Positions 18,172 through 27,926 are shown, counted from the first letter of the stretch. The stretch is DNA of 64,000 bases from Serinicoccus profundi (GCF_008001015.1 NZ_CP042862.1:434001-498000), one strand, 5' to 3'. The notes: generated by a model not told the origin, from the letters alone. Translations and numbers: made by a program.

Positions 18172-19470
18172 TCAGGCCTCGGCTCTCGGCTCGTCGGGGA
18201 GGTCGACGCCGCCCTGCGCCGCCGCGAGGGCGATGTCGGGCCGGGTGTGGCTGCCCCGCAGGTCGATCCGTCCGACCGCGGCGTAGGCCGCGTCGCGGGC
18301 CCGGGGGAGATCGTCGGCGACCGCGACGACGCTGAGCACCCGCCCGCCGGCGGAGACGAGGGTCCCGGTCTCGTCGGTGGCGGTGCCCGCGTGGAGCACG
18401 TGCACCCCCTCGACCTCCTCGGCCCGCTCGATGCCGCCGATCGCGTCGCCGGTGGTGGGCGTCGCCGGGTAGTGCTCCGCGGCGACCACGACGTTGACGG
18501 CCGACCGCGGGTCCCACTCCAGCGGCGGCAGCGTGGCGAGCTCCCCACGAGCCGCGGCACGCAGGACCCCGGCGAGGGGTGTGCGGAGCCGGGCCAGCAC
18601 CGTCTGGGTCTCCGGGTCGCCGAAGCGGGCGTTGAACTCGACCACCCTCGGGCCGGTCGAGGTGAGTGCCAGGCCGACGTAGAGCACCCCGGCGAACGGC
18701 ATACCCCGTGCGGACATCTCGGCGATCGTCGGTCGGGCGACCTGCGCCAGCACCTCGGGCACGAGGTCCTCCGGGGCCCAGGCGAGGGGTGAGTAGGCGC
18801 CCATCCCGCCGGTGTTGGGGCCGGTGTCGCCCTCGCCGACCCGCTTGAAGTCCTGGGCCGGGTCGAGCGCGACCACGTCGGTGCCGTCGCTGAGGCAGAA
18901 GAGGGAGACCTCCGGGCCGTCGAGGTAGTCCTCGATGACGACCCGACCGCCCTCCCGGGCCAGGCAGATCGCGGCGTGCTCCAGCGCCTCGGCGAGGTCG
19001 TCGGTCACGACGACCCCCTTGCCCGCCGCCAGCCCGTCCTCCTTGACGACGTAGGGCGCGCCGGTCGCGGACAGCGCCGCGGCGACCTGCTCGGGGGTGG
19101 TGCAGACGTGCGCGGCGGCGGTGGGGACACCGGCCGCGGCCATGACGTCCTTGGCGAAGGCCTTGCTGCCCTCGAGCCGTGCCGCCTGCGCGCTCGGGCC
19201 GAAGCAGTCGATGCCGGCGTCGCGGACGGCGTCGGCGACCCCCGCGACGAGCGGCGCCTCCGGCCCCACCACGACGAGGTCGACCCCCTCGGTGCGGGCG
19301 ACGTGGACGACGAGCGCGGCATCGGTGGGATCACCGGGCAGGCACCGGGCGAGGCCCGCGATGCCGGGGTTGCCCGGCAGGGCCAGGACCTCGTCGACGG
19401 CGGGGTCGAGGGCCAGGGAGCGGGCCAGGGCGTGCTCGCGCGCGCCGGAGCCGAGGACGAGGATCACCAC
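18172..19470 (-). CDS. purD: phosphoribosylamine-glycine ligase (GAR synthetase)
   Basis: A 432-residue ATP-grasp ligase joining phosphoribosylamine and glycine in the second step of purine synthesis. The N-terminus [33 protein letters not shown], the ATP-grasp loop [15 protein letters not shown], and [12 protein letters not shown] near the C-terminus identify it. The start is GTG; codons 19470 and 19467 are both GTG and either could be used. A longer frame upstream (to 19656) is unlikely since family homology begins here. First gene of purD-purC-purL; its upstream region holds a perfect 12-base inverted repeat. Confidence 0.94.
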   Translation of the reverse strand: MVILVLGSGAREHALARSLALDPAVDEVLALPGNPGIAGLARCLPGDPTDAALVVHVARTEGVDLVVVGPEAPLVAGVADAVRDAGIDCFGPSAQAARLEGSKAFAKDVMAAAGVPTAAAHVCTTPEQVAAALSATGAPYVVKEDGLAAGKGVVVTDDLAEALEHAAICLAREGGRVVIEDYLDGPEVSLFCLSDGTDVVALDPAQDFKRVGEGDTGPNTGGMGAYSPLAWAPEDLVPEVLAQVARPTIAEMSARGMPFAGVLYVGLALTSTGPRVVEFNARFGDPETQTVLARLRTPLAGVLRAAARGELATLPPLEWDPRSAVNVVVAAEHYPATPTTGDAIGGIERAEEVEGVHVLHAGTATDETGTLVSAGGRVLSVVAVADDLPRARDAAYAAVGRIDLRGSHTRPDIALAAAQGGVDLPDEPRAEA

Positions 19471-19566
19471 GGGCCAGCAGCCTATCGGCAGCGGGGCGGG
19501 TGGCGAGCCACGGGTGAGCCGGGATCTGGCGCCGCAGCGGGGATGGACGCTCACGACGAGCGATGA

Positions 19567-19603
19567 CCCTCCTGGGAGGCAGGGGGGATATCTCCCAGGA
19601 GGG
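19567..19603. promoter_or_regulatory. perfect 12-base inverted repeat between purD and a regulator gene
   Basis: CCCTCCTGGGAG (19567-19578) is exactly complementary to CTCCCAGGAGGG (19592-19603) with a 13-base spacer. The 303-base gap 19471-19773 separates divergent purD and the regulator at 19774; apart from this and the smaller repeat at 19695 I see nothing gene-like in it. The site may be a hairpin in the purD leader or an operator. Confidence 0.5.
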
Positions 19604-19694
19604 CCATCTGCAGGGCAGGGTCGCTGCGGGCTGATGGGGGGCTGCCCGCGCGACACTCACGATCCCTGCGCCGACCGAAGCCGACTCCCCCACA

Positions 19695-19721
19695 GTGACA
19701 CATCCGGTGCGGCCATGTCAC
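19695..19721. promoter_or_regulatory. GTGACA-N15-TGTCAC inverted repeat upstream of the regulator
   Basis: Exact six-base arms at 19695-19700 and 19716-19721, about 53 bases before the ATG at 19774. The layout fits an operator for a dimer, possibly autoregulation by the downstream protein. Confidence 0.35.
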
Positions 19722-19773
19722 GTCGAGGGGCGTCGGAATGCTGCCGTTGTCGTAGATCCGACATGATGGGCCC

Positions 19774-20790
19774 ATGGACGGTCAGCACACCGATCGGCTG
19801 CACGGGGCGGCGTACGAGGAGTTCGTCAGCGGGGTGTTCCGTCGGGCACTGCGCTTCGGGACGCCGTCGCGTGCCGCGCTGCGGGCCGAGGGGATGACCG
19901 ATGCGGAGATCGACGACGCCATGGCGGAGCTGGTGGCGCGCGGCTTCCTGCAACCGGGGGACGAGCCCGACACCTGGCAGGTGCTGCCGCCGCGCGAGGC
20001 GGTGGCGAGGTATGCCGCGGACACCGAGCACCGGTTGCGCCTGGCCCGGGCGACCGCGGGCGAGCTGGAGCGCGCCTGGCGGCGGGCGGCCGGTGGGGGC
20101 AGCCGCGGGGCGGTGCCGGGCATGGACCTCCTCGGCGGGGTCGACGACATCGTGGGACGCATCACCGCGATGCACCTCGCCGCCTCCGAGCGGCTGTGGT
20201 GGGCGATCGACGGCTCGGTCGCCAGCCGCCGGCTGCTGGAGCTGGCGGCGCAGGACCCCACCCTGCTGTCCGTCCGGGAGGGCGTCGACCGCCGCCTCAT
20301 CCTGGACACCGGCCTGCTGGAGCTGCCGTCGACGGTGACGGTCATGGAGCAGGCCGTGCACGACGGGGCCGCGGTGCGGACGGGCAACGGGATCCCCGTG
20401 ACGGCCGTCGTCGTCGACGAGGACGTCACCCTCGTCGACATCAGCCGGTTCGACCCCGAGGGCATCGGGTCCTTCGAGGCCCGGCTCGAGGCGCCGGTCG
20501 CCGCCGTCGCCAACCTCATCGACCGCACGTGGATGCTGGCCGCGCCCTACGGTCAGATGCGCGACGCCGCGCTGCGCAAGGAGGCAGGAGGATCCTCCGC
20601 GCCGCTCGACGAGCGCGACCAGGCCATCCTCCAGCTGCTCGTCAGCGGCGCCTCCGACCAGGTCATCGCCCGCCAGCAGGGCATCTCGGTGCGGACCGTG
20701 GAGCGTCGCGTGCGCTACGTCATGGAGCACCTCGGCGCGGCGACCCGCTTCCACGCCGGGGCGCAGGCCGTGCGCCGGGGCTGGGTCTGA
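19774..20790 (+). CDS. TrmB-like/LuxR-type HTH transcriptional regulator (copy 2)
   Basis: A 338-residue paralogue-like regulator with the same plan as the gene at 7071: an N-terminal winged-helix-like segment ([20 protein letters not shown], about 30-65), a helical linker, a central sensor-like domain and a C-terminal LuxR-type HTH ([15 protein letters not shown], then [19 protein letters not shown], about 275-320). The central [17 protein letters not shown] segment resembles regulators with a phospholipase-D-like effector domain. Sequence identity with copy 1 is low outside the HTH. It is divergent from purD; whether it regulates purine genes is open. Confidence 0.72.
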   Translation: MDGQHTDRLHGAAYEEFVSGVFRRALRFGTPSRAALRAEGMTDAEIDDAMAELVARGFLQPGDEPDTWQVLPPREAVARYAADTEHRLRLARATAGELERAWRRAAGGGSRGAVPGMDLLGGVDDIVGRITAMHLAASERLWWAIDGSVASRRLLELAAQDPTLLSVREGVDRRLILDTGLLELPSTVTVMEQAVHDGAAVRTGNGIPVTAVVVDEDVTLVDISRFDPEGIGSFEARLEAPVAAVANLIDRTWMLAAPYGQMRDAALRKEAGGSSAPLDERDQAILQLLVSGASDQVIARQQGISVRTVERRVRYVMEHLGAATRFHAGAQAVRRGWV

Positions 20791-20803
20791 GGGTCGGGAC
20801 CGA

Positions 20804-20809
20804 TAGACT
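20804..20809 (+). promoter_or_regulatory. -10 element of the HelD-like gene
   Basis: TAGACT lies about 73 bases before the ATG at 20882, leaving a short leader that ends in GGAGGGAAGG. Confidence 0.3.
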
Positions 20810-20881
20810 GTCCGTTTTGCGGGGGCCGACCGTGACGTGACGCGGCTCCCGGCCCGTCAGGACCGGAGGGAAGGTGGGCGG

Positions 20882-23140
20882 ATGACGGACGTGGTGCGCA
20901 CCGATCGGGAGATCGCCGCCGAGATCGCCGCTGAGCAGGCGCACGTGGACAAGGTCTACGCCGAGCTCCAGAAGGCGGCCGAGCGCGTCGAGCTGGTGCA
21001 CGCGGAGGGGATGTCGCGGGGGCAGACCGAGCGCAAGGGCACGGGGGACCCGCGGGACGAGGAGCTCGCGGGCTTGTTCGAGCGCGACGCGCTCGTCTAC
21101 TCCGCGAGCAAGCGCCGGGCCTCCCTGGAGCACCAGCACGAGGGTCTGGTCTTCGGACGGCTCGATCTCGAGCACGAGGTCGCCGACGAGCGTGGTGACA
21201 CCCGCGAGGTGCGGTATGTCGGTCGGCTGGGGGTCCGCGACGACGACTACGAGCCCCTCGTCGTGGACTGGCGGGCCCCGGCCGCGGCGCCGTTCTACCG
21301 CGCGACGCCGGTCGACCCGCTGGGGGTCCTGCGCCGTCGAGTGCTGCGCTGTCGCGGCGAGCAGGTCGTCGGGGTGGAGGACGACCTCATGGTCGCCGAG
21401 CCCCCCGACGACGTCGTCGTGGTCGGCGACGGTGCCCTCATGGCCGCGCTCACCCGCAGCCGCGGCGAGCGGATGCGCGACATCGTGGCCACGATCCAGC
21501 AGCACCAGGACGAGGCGATCCGCGCCCCCGCCCGGGGCATCACGGAGATCTCCGGAGGCCCCGGCACCGGCAAGACCGTCGTCGCCCTGCACCGCGCCGC
21601 CTACCTGCTCTACTCCGACCGCCGACGCTTCGAGGGTGGTGGGGTGCTCGTCGTCGGCCCCTCCGCCGCCTACACCGCATACATCGAGCGGGTGCTGCCC
21701 TCCCTCGGCGAGGACTCGGTCGTCCTGCGCTCGCTGGGCGACATCCTGGCCGGCATCACCGCCACCCGGCTCGACCCGCCCGCGGTCGCCGCGCTCAAGG
21801 GCAGCCTGCGCATCCGCCGGCTGCTCTCCCGGCTGGTCCGCGAGCCGATCCCGGACGCCCCGGTGCAGCTGCGCACCTTCGTCGCCGGTCAGGCCATCCG
21901 GCTGGGCGCGCCCCACCTGGACCGCGCCCGGGCCCAGGTGCTGCGCCACCACCACCGCAACGCGGGCTACGACGCCGCCGTGGAGACGCTGGCCCAGCTC
22001 GCCTGGGAGCAGGTCGAGCAGGGCGACCGGGCGGAATTCGTCGACCGGTTCACCGACTCCGGCGACGTCGAGGCGTTCATGCGTCAGTGGTGGCGTCCGC
22101 TGGACCCGCGCGAGGTGCTGCTGTGGCTCGCCGACGAGGAGCTCGTCCGGCGGCTCGGCGGCGGTGACGCCGAGGAGGCCGCGGGGCTGGCGGCCTCCTA
22201 CCGTGAGGCGCTGCGGGTCGGCACCTGGAGCGTGGCCGACGTGGCGCTCGTCGACGACCTCGCGGCCCGGCTCGGCCCGGTGGTGGACCTGCCCAGCGAG
22301 GAGCGCGGCTTCTTCGAGATCGAGGAGCTCGACGACGCGAGCCAGTACGGCGTCTCGGCCCTGCGGGTCGGCACCGACGGTCAGACGGAGGGCTCGCTCG
22401 GGGTCACCTCCGTGGGCGAGGGCCGCAACCGTGTCTCGAGCGACCCGCGCGAGCGGCTGCTCGCCGGTCGGATCGGGGAGACGGAGGAGTATGCCCACGT
22501 CCTCGTCGACGAGGCGCAGGATCTCTCCCCGATGCAGTGGCGGATGCTCGGTCGGCGCGGGCGATGGGCGTCGTGGACGGTCGTCGGTGACCTGGCGCAG
22601 GCCTCGTGGGACGACCTCGCCGAGGCCGCACAGGCCCGCGAGGAGGCCTTCGGCAACGCGCCGCGGCAGGCCTTCCACATGGACACCAACTACCGCAACG
22701 CCCGGGAGATCTTCGACCTCGCGGCGCGGGTCATCACCGAGCACGTGCCGGAGGCGGACATCCCGCAGGCGGTGCGGGAGACGGGCCACGAGCCGGTGGA
22801 GCTCTCGGTCGCCAGGGGCGACCTGGGCGCCGAGGTGGAGCGGGTCCTGGGGGAGCTGCGGCAGGAGGTGGCCGGCCAGATCGCGGTCATCGCGCCCTGG
22901 TCGTGGCACGAGCGGCTCTCGGGCGTCGTGACCGGGGACGAGGGCGTCGTGCTCGTCGACCCCCTCTCGACCAAGGGGCTGGAGTACGACGCGACCGTCG
23001 TCGTCGACCCGGACGCCATCGTGGCCGAGTCGCCGGGCGGCGTGCGCGCGCTCTACGTCGTCCTCACCCGGGCCGCCCACCGCAGCGCCATCCTGCGGCC
23101 TGTGGACGAGCCGGTGCCGTCCGTCGGTGGAGGCCGTTAG
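20882..23140 (+). CDS. HelD/HelR-type RNA polymerase recycling ATPase (UvrD-like helicase family)
   Basis: A 752-residue superfamily-1 ATPase. The N-terminal 60 residues are a charged helical arm (IAAEIAAEQAHVDKVYAELQ), the part that enters the RNA polymerase secondary channel in HelD proteins. VVDWRAPAAAPFYRA is a family mark. ATPase motifs: Walker A SGGPGTGKTVVALHRAAYLL (about 222-241), Walker B HVLVDEAQDLSPMQWR, and motif V/VI DPLSTKGLEYDATVVV and LYVVLTRA. Actinobacterial members dislodge stalled polymerase from DNA and some (HelR) give rifamycin tolerance; which subclass this is cannot be set by eye. ATG at 20882 follows GGAGGGAAGG. It is directly upstream of dnaX. Confidence 0.85.
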   Translation: MTDVVRTDREIAAEIAAEQAHVDKVYAELQKAAERVELVHAEGMSRGQTERKGTGDPRDEELAGLFERDALVYSASKRRASLEHQHEGLVFGRLDLEHEVADERGDTREVRYVGRLGVRDDDYEPLVVDWRAPAAAPFYRATPVDPLGVLRRRVLRCRGEQVVGVEDDLMVAEPPDDVVVVGDGALMAALTRSRGERMRDIVATIQQHQDEAIRAPARGITEISGGPGTGKTVVALHRAAYLLYSDRRRFEGGGVLVVGPSAAYTAYIERVLPSLGEDSVVLRSLGDILAGITATRLDPPAVAALKGSLRIRRLLSRLVREPIPDAPVQLRTFVAGQAIRLGAPHLDRARAQVLRHHHRNAGYDAAVETLAQLAWEQVEQGDRAEFVDRFTDSGDVEAFMRQWWRPLDPREVLLWLADEELVRRLGGGDAEEAAGLAASYREALRVGTWSVADVALVDDLAARLGPVVDLPSEERGFFEIEELDDASQYGVSALRVGTDGQTEGSLGVTSVGEGRNRVSSDPRERLLAGRIGETEEYAHVLVDEAQDLSPMQWRMLGRRGRWASWTVVGDLAQASWDDLAEAAQAREEAFGNAPRQAFHMDTNYRNAREIFDLAARVITEHVPEADIPQAVRETGHEPVELSVARGDLGAEVERVLGELRQEVAGQIAVIAPWSWHERLSGVVTGDEGVVLVDPLSTKGLEYDATVVVDPDAIVAESPGGVRALYVVLTRAAHRSAILRPVDEPVPSVGGGR

Positions 23141-23143
23141 GGT
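23138..23143 (+). promoter_or_regulatory. -10 element TAGGGT of dnaX, overlapping the helD stop codon
   Basis: The TAG stop of the upstream gene is the first half of TAGGGT, which is seven bases before the dnaX GTG. A leaderless dnaX transcript is likely. Confidence 0.45.
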
Positions 23144-23150
23144 CACTGGT

Positions 23151-25853
23151 GTGAGCATCGCCCTGTACCGCCGCTACCGGCCCGAGACCTTCGCCGACGT
23201 CATCGGGCAGGAGCACGTCACCGAGCCGCTCATGCAGGCCCTGCGCTCCGGGCGGGTCAACCACGCCTACCTCTTCTCCGGGCCGCGCGGCTGCGGCAAG
23301 ACCACCAGCGCGCGGATCCTCGCCCGTTGCCTCAACTGCGAGAAGGGCCCGACGCCCGAGCCGTGCGGCACCTGCGAGTCCTGCGTCGCCCTGGCCCGCG
23401 ACGGGGCGGGCTCGGTCGACGTCATCGAGATCGACGCCGCGAGCCACGGCCGGGTCGATGACACCCGTGAGCTGCGTGAGCGCGCGGCCTTCGGTCCGGC
23501 CACGGCACGCTACAAGATCTACATCATCGACGAGGCCCACATGGTGAGCCGGGAGGGCTTCAACTCCCTGCTCAAGATCGTCGAGGAGCCGCCGCCGCAC
23601 GTGAAGTTCATCTTTGCGACGACCGAGCCGGAGAAGGTCCTGGCGACCATCCGCTCCCGGACCCACCACTACCCCTTCCACCTCGTCCCGCCGCAGCGGC
23701 TCACGGCCTACCTCGAGCAGCTGTGCGAGAGCGAGGGCGTCCGCCTCGAGCCGGGGGTGCTGTCCTTCGTGACGCGCGCCGGGGGAGGGTCGGTGCGTGA
23801 CTCGCTCTCGGTCCTGGACCAGCTGATCTCCGGTGCCGGCGAGGCCGGGCTGACCTACGAGCGCACCGCGGCGCTGCTCGGCTTCACCGACGTCGAGCTG
23901 CTGGATGCCGTCGTCGAGGCGGTCGCGGCCGGTGACGCCGCCACGGTCTTCGCCCAGATCGACCGGGTGATGGAGTCCGGGCACGATCCCCGGCGCTTTG
24001 TGGAGGACCTCCTCGAGCGGTACCGCGACCTCATCGTGCTCGCCGCCACCGGTGAGCAGGCGGGCGGGCTGCTGCCCGGCCTGCCCGAGGACCAGATCGA
24101 CCGGATGCGGCGTCAGGCGCAGTCCTACGGCGCCGCGGGGCTGTCCCGGGCGGGCGACCTCGTGAGCCGTGGGCTGTCGGAGATGACCGGCGCGGTGTCC
24201 TACCGCCTCATGCTCGAGCTCATGGCCGCCCGGCTGCTGCTGCCCGGGGCCCAGGGCGATGAGGGCCACGGCGCCCGCCTCGACCGGATCGAGCGCCGGC
24301 TGGGGGCCGGTGGCGAGCAGGGTGGCGTCGGGCCGACCCAGGGCGATACGCCCGGCACGCAGGGGCCCGTGGCGGGCGGTGCCGCACCGGTGTCGGCCCG
24401 TCGACGGGCCTCGGCCGCCGTGCGCGGCGCCGACCCCGGTGCAGCGGACGCCTCCGACACGGCACGTGGGCCGCAGGGTGCGCCGGCGGGCGAAGGTCAG
24501 GAGCCGGGTGGCGCACGCGTCGGCTCGGCAGAGCAGGCACCGACATCCGGCACCGACGAGACGGCGACGGCCGCGCAGGCGCCGGGGCACCTGGACACCG
24601 CCGCGATGCGTCGGCACTGGCCCGACATCATCACCGCCGTCCGGGCCATCAGTCGCCGCACGGCCGGGGCCCTCGAGTCGATCCAGGTCGTCGACTTCGA
24701 CGGCCGACGGCTGCTCGTCGGGATGCCGGACGACCGGTGGATCCGGCACTTCATGGGCACCTCCAACGAGGAGGCGCTGCGGCAGGGCGTGCTCGACGCG
24801 CTCGCCCTCGACACGACCATCGAGGCCACCGTGCTGGGGGCCCAGGCACCTGCTCCTGGTGACGCTCAGTCCGGGTCCGGGTCCGGTGCAGGCACCCCAC
24901 GAGGGGCTGCGCCGGCGCCCGCCGATCGGCAGCGACCGGGCGAGGGTGACGCGCCGCCCGCAGGCCGACCGCCCCAGGGCGGGTCTCCTCAGGGAGGCGG
25001 AGGGTCTGCCGACGGTGGCCGCCCGGCCCAGGGCGATCAGCCGGCACCGGGTGCGCGGGGCCGACAGCCCTCGACCGGCCCCGGCGGAAGACCAGGCCAC
25101 GCCGGCTCCTCGGCCCCGGAGCCGCCGGACGACGACCCTGAGCCACCGGCGGACGAACCCCCCGAGCCCGACGACTGGGCGCCGCCCGCAGATCTGCACG
25201 CCGCCACCACCCCGGCGGCACCGGCGCGCTCCACGGGCCCGACCTCCCCTGCGCAGACTTCGGTCGGTGCCACACCCCCGACCCGCGTGCCGGACGGCAT
25301 ACCCGACGCGCCCATGCGGGGTCGCCTGCGCACGCGGTCCGGCGGTGACGCGGCGGGCGACGCCGGGAGCACGTCGCCGAGCGGCCCCGCGCCGGTGCGG
25401 GTGCGCGGCCGGGGTGGCGCGGCAGGCCCACGTGGCGGCGCCGAGCAGGCAGCGACGGCCGGGGAACCGGGGTTGGCCGAGCAGCTCGGCGCGGGCGGCC
25501 GCCCCTCGGCGCCGTCGGCCGACCAGCCGGACTGGTCCCAGCGCGCCGCCGGGCAGGGAGCCCCGGCGTGGGCGACGGGTGGCGAGCCGTCGCCCGCCCC
25601 CACCGACAGCACCGCGGAGGCGCAGACACCGGCTGAGGGTGCCGTCGACGGCTCTGCTGCCGACGCGCGGTCGGCGGCGAGCCCCGGCACGCCGCGGGTC
25701 AGCCCGCCCCCGCCGCCGCAGCGGACCCCGGGTGGCGATGCACCGAGCGCCGACGACGAGGACCTCGCGACCTCCGGCGCGGTCGGCCAACCTGTGATCG
25801 AGAGCGTGCTGGGCGGTACTGTCATCGCCATCAACGACGACCCCGTGGCGTGA
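23151..25853 (+). CDS. dnaX: DNA polymerase III subunit gamma/tau
   Basis: A 900-residue clamp-loader ATPase. The first 400 residues are the conserved part: GPRGCGKTT Walker A (about 44-52), a four-cysteine zinc module (Cys63, Cys72, Cys75, Cys78), IIDEAH Walker B (about 125-130), the sensor ATTEPEKV and domain III. From about residue 400 to the end the protein is very rich in Pro, Gly, Ala and Asp, mostly low complexity, except a short folded piece at about 480-560 (HWPDIITAVRAISRRTAGAL) that matches the tau C-terminal region. GTG at 23151 gives the standard N-terminus MSIALYRRYRPETF. No A-rich slippery site for a short gamma form is visible. Confidence 0.95.
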   Translation: MSIALYRRYRPETFADVIGQEHVTEPLMQALRSGRVNHAYLFSGPRGCGKTTSARILARCLNCEKGPTPEPCGTCESCVALARDGAGSVDVIEIDAASHGRVDDTRELRERAAFGPATARYKIYIIDEAHMVSREGFNSLLKIVEEPPPHVKFIFATTEPEKVLATIRSRTHHYPFHLVPPQRLTAYLEQLCESEGVRLEPGVLSFVTRAGGGSVRDSLSVLDQLISGAGEAGLTYERTAALLGFTDVELLDAVVEAVAAGDAATVFAQIDRVMESGHDPRRFVEDLLERYRDLIVLAATGEQAGGLLPGLPEDQIDRMRRQAQSYGAAGLSRAGDLVSRGLSEMTGAVSYRLMLELMAARLLLPGAQGDEGHGARLDRIERRLGAGGEQGGVGPTQGDTPGTQGPVAGGAAPVSARRRASAAVRGADPGAADASDTARGPQGAPAGEGQEPGGARVGSAEQAPTSGTDETATAAQAPGHLDTAAMRRHWPDIITAVRAISRRTAGALESIQVVDFDGRRLLVGMPDDRWIRHFMGTSNEEALRQGVLDALALDTTIEATVLGAQAPAPGDAQSGSGSGAGTPRGAAPAPADRQRPGEGDAPPAGRPPQGGSPQGGGGSADGGRPAQGDQPAPGARGRQPSTGPGGRPGHAGSSAPEPPDDDPEPPADEPPEPDDWAPPADLHAATTPAAPARSTGPTSPAQTSVGATPPTRVPDGIPDAPMRGRLRTRSGGDAAGDAGSTSPSGPAPVRVRGRGGAAGPRGGAEQAATAGEPGLAEQLGAGGRPSAPSADQPDWSQRAAGQGAPAWATGGEPSPAPTDSTAEAQTPAEGAVDGSAADARSAASPGTPRVSPPPPPQRTPGGDAPSADDEDLATSGAVGQPVIESVLGGTVIAINDDPVA

Positions 25854-25866
25854 GGACGGCCCAGGC

Positions 25867-26541
25867 ATGATCTACGAGCTCCTCCATCCCGTGGTGACCC
25901 CGCTGGCGACCGCGATCTGGCGCCCGGAGGTCGTGGGCCGCGAGCGCGTGCCGATGGATGGACCGGTCATCCTCGCCAGCAACCACCGCTCCTTCATCGA
26001 CAGCGTGGTCATCCCGCTCACCGCGCCCCGGCAGGTGGCCTTCCTCGCCAAGTCGGAGTACTTCACCGGCACCGGGATCAAGGGCTGGATCAGCCGCGAG
26101 TGGTTCACCGGTGTCGGGTCCATCCCGGTGGACCGCGACGACACCCGCGCGGCCCAGAAGTCCCTCGACCTCGCACTGGCGCACCTGCGTGACGGTGGTG
26201 CCTTCGGGATCTATCCCGAGGGCACCCGCTCCCGCGACGGCCGGCTCTACCGCGGCAAGACCGGCGTCGCCTGGCTGGCCCTCGAGGCGGGCTGCCCGAT
26301 CGTGCCGGTCGGACTCCAAGGCACCCAGGACATCCAGCCCGTCGGGTCGCGGCTCCCTCGCCGGGCGAAGGTGCGGGTGGAGTTCGGGGCTCCCATCGAG
26401 GTGACCGGCAGGTTCGACGGGGTGCCTCAGGGCCGGGCCCGCCGCGAGCTCACCGACGAGGTGATGGCCCGCATCCTCGAGATCTCCGGCCAGGAGTGGG
26501 CCGGGGAGTATGCCCAGCGCTCCGGCGACGCCCCCGCGTGA
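25867..26541 (+). CDS. 1-acyl-sn-glycerol-3-phosphate acyltransferase family protein
   Basis: A 224-residue PlsC-type acyltransferase that adds a fatty acyl chain to lysophosphatidic acid or a related lysolipid at the membrane. The catalytic NHRSFID (the HX4D motif, about residues 39-45) and EGTRSRDG (about 118-125) are clear, with PIVPVGLQG as motif IV. It has no long transmembrane segment, as is usual for this group. It sits 13 bases after dnaX and overlaps the following HAD gene by four bases (GTGA). Confidence 0.9.
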   Translation: MIYELLHPVVTPLATAIWRPEVVGRERVPMDGPVILASNHRSFIDSVVIPLTAPRQVAFLAKSEYFTGTGIKGWISREWFTGVGSIPVDRDDTRAAQKSLDLALAHLRDGGAFGIYPEGTRSRDGRLYRGKTGVAWLALEAGCPIVPVGLQGTQDIQPVGSRLPRRAKVRVEFGAPIEVTGRFDGVPQGRARRELTDEVMARILEISGQEWAGEYAQRSGDAPA

Positions 26542-27233
26542 CCCCGCCCCGTCCCGCGCCCACCACCGCGGTGCTCTTCGACTTCGACGGCACCCTCGCC
26601 GACACCGTGGACCTCATCGTCGCCTCCTACGAGTACGCCCTGACGGCTCCGGGTGCCGTGGCGTCGCAGGTCTTCCCCCACGCGTCCCTTCCACCGGCCA
26701 CCACCATCCGGTCCTGGATCGGCCGCCCGCTGCGGGAGACCCTGGAGGACGTGCGACCCGGTGAGGGGAATGCCCTCGTCGAGCACCACCGCGAGCACAA
26801 CCTCGACGCGCACGACCGCCTCATCCGCCGGGTGGAGGGAACCGCCGGGCTCGTCCGTGACCTGGTTGACGCAGGCGTCCCGGTCGGCGTCGTCTCCTCC
26901 AAGCGGGCCGGGCTGGTCCGGCGCGGCATGTCCGCCACCGGCATCCCCGACCTCGAGGTCGTTGTCGGGCTGGAGGAGACCACCCGGCACAAGCCGCACC
27001 CGGAGCCGCTGCTCGAGGGGGCCCGTCGCCTCGGTGTCGAGGCGGCGTCCTGCGTCTACGTCGGCGATGCCGTCGTCGATGTGCAGGCCGCCGTGGCGGC
27101 CGGGATGCGGCCCGTCGCGGTCACCTGGGGCGCAGGCACGCCCGCAGACCTCCGGGCCGCCGGGCCGGACCGTCTGGTCGACGACGTCCCCGCGCTGCGG
27201 CACGCCCTGGGCCTGCCGCTCGGGCGAGCCTGA
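26538..27233 (+). CDS. HAD family hydrolase, phosphoglycolate phosphatase-like
   Basis: A 231-residue HAD phosphatase with a helical cap of the PGP/PpaX type. Motif I DFDGTLAD carries both catalytic aspartates, motif II is the Ser of VVSSKR, motif III the Lys of HKPHPEP and motif IV VGDAVVD binds magnesium. Substrate may be phosphoglycolate, pyrophosphate or another small phosphate ester. GTG at 26538 overlaps the acyltransferase stop and is preferred to an upstream in-frame start. Confidence 0.88.
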   Translation: MTPPRPAPTTAVLFDFDGTLADTVDLIVASYEYALTAPGAVASQVFPHASLPPATTIRSWIGRPLRETLEDVRPGEGNALVEHHREHNLDAHDRLIRRVEGTAGLVRDLVDAGVPVGVVSSKRAGLVRRGMSATGIPDLEVVVGLEETTRHKPHPEPLLEGARRLGVEAASCVYVGDAVVDVQAAVAAGMRPVAVTWGAGTPADLRAAGPDRLVDDVPALRHALGLPLGRA

Positions 27234-27256
27234 GCACGGGTGTCGGTGCCGAGGCA

Positions 27257-27262
27257 TACAGT
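27257..27262 (+). promoter_or_regulatory. -10 element TACAGT of recR
   Basis: TACAGT is eight bases before the recR GTG; there is no Shine-Dalgarno site, so a leaderless mRNA is likely. Confidence 0.45.
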
Positions 27263-27270
27263 GGCGTGTT

Positions 27271-27888
27271 GTGTATGAAGGCGTGGTCCAGGACCTGATC
27301 GATGAGCTGGGGCGACTGCCCGGTGTCGGTCCCAAGGGGGCGCAGCGGATCGCCTTCCACCTGCTCTCGGCCGACCCCGAGGACATCACCCGCCTCTCCG
27401 AGGCCCTGGTGCAGATCCGCGAGAGGGTGCGCTTCTGCGAGATCTGCGGCAACGTCGCCGAGGCCGAGCGGTGCCGGATCTGCCTCGACGACCGCCGCGA
27501 CCCGAGCATGATCTGCGTGGTCGAGCAGAGCCAGGACGTCGCGGCGATCGAACGGACCCGAGAGTTCCGGGGCCGCTACCACGTGCTCGGCGGGGCCATC
27601 AACCCGATCGGGGGCGTCGGCCCCGAGGACCTGCGGGTCCGCGAGCTCGTCGCTCGCCTCGCCGACGGTGCGGTGGACGAGGTCATCATCGCGACCGATC
27701 CCAACCTCGAGGGTGAGGCGACGGCGACCTACATCGCCCGCCTCCTCAAGCCCTACGACGGGGTCCGGGTCAGCCGACTCGCCTCCGGGCTGCCCGTCGG
27801 CGGCGACCTGGAGTATGCCGACGAGGTCACCCTCGGCCGCGCCTTCGAGGGTCGGCGGATGATCTCCAGCGGCACGCCCACCTCCTGA
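27271..27888 (+). CDS. recR: recombination mediator protein RecR
   Basis: A 205-residue protein that works with RecO (and RecF) to load RecA on single-stranded DNA. It shows the helix-hairpin-helix [19 protein letters not shown], the four-cysteine zinc finger [16 protein letters not shown], the Toprim segment [15 protein letters not shown] and the C-terminal Walker-B-like end. GTG at 27271 gives [14 protein letters not shown], which matches the standard RecR N-terminus. The usual neighbour ybaB/ebfC is absent between dnaX and recR; two other genes take its place. Confidence 0.95.
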   Translation: MYEGVVQDLIDELGRLPGVGPKGAQRIAFHLLSADPEDITRLSEALVQIRERVRFCEICGNVAEAERCRICLDDRRDPSMICVVEQSQDVAAIERTREFRGRYHVLGGAINPIGGVGPEDLRVRELVARLADGAVDEVIIATDPNLEGEATATYIARLLKPYDGVRVSRLASGLPVGGDLEYADEVTLGRAFEGRRMISSGTPTS

Positions 27889-27913
27889 CCCACCACAGCC
27901 ACCCCTTTGCCCC

Positions 27914-27919
27914 TAGGGT
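27914..27919 (+). promoter_or_regulatory. -10 element TAGGGT of the DUF5063 gene
   Basis: TAGGGT is seven bases before the ATG at 27927, leaving no space for a ribosome site after the expected transcription start. Confidence 0.4.
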
Positions 27920-27926
27920 GGTGGTC

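Noticed and set aside
20791-23150. SRP 4.5S RNA or tRNA-Ser upstream of dnaX
   Set aside because: These are frequent dnaX neighbours in actinobacteria, but the interval is filled by the HelD-like gene and no such RNA fold was seen.
20720-23158. An 812-codon minus-strand open frame opposite the HelD-like gene
   Set aside because: Shadow of the real helicase; no domain, no ribosome site, composition typical of antisense frames in high-GC DNA.
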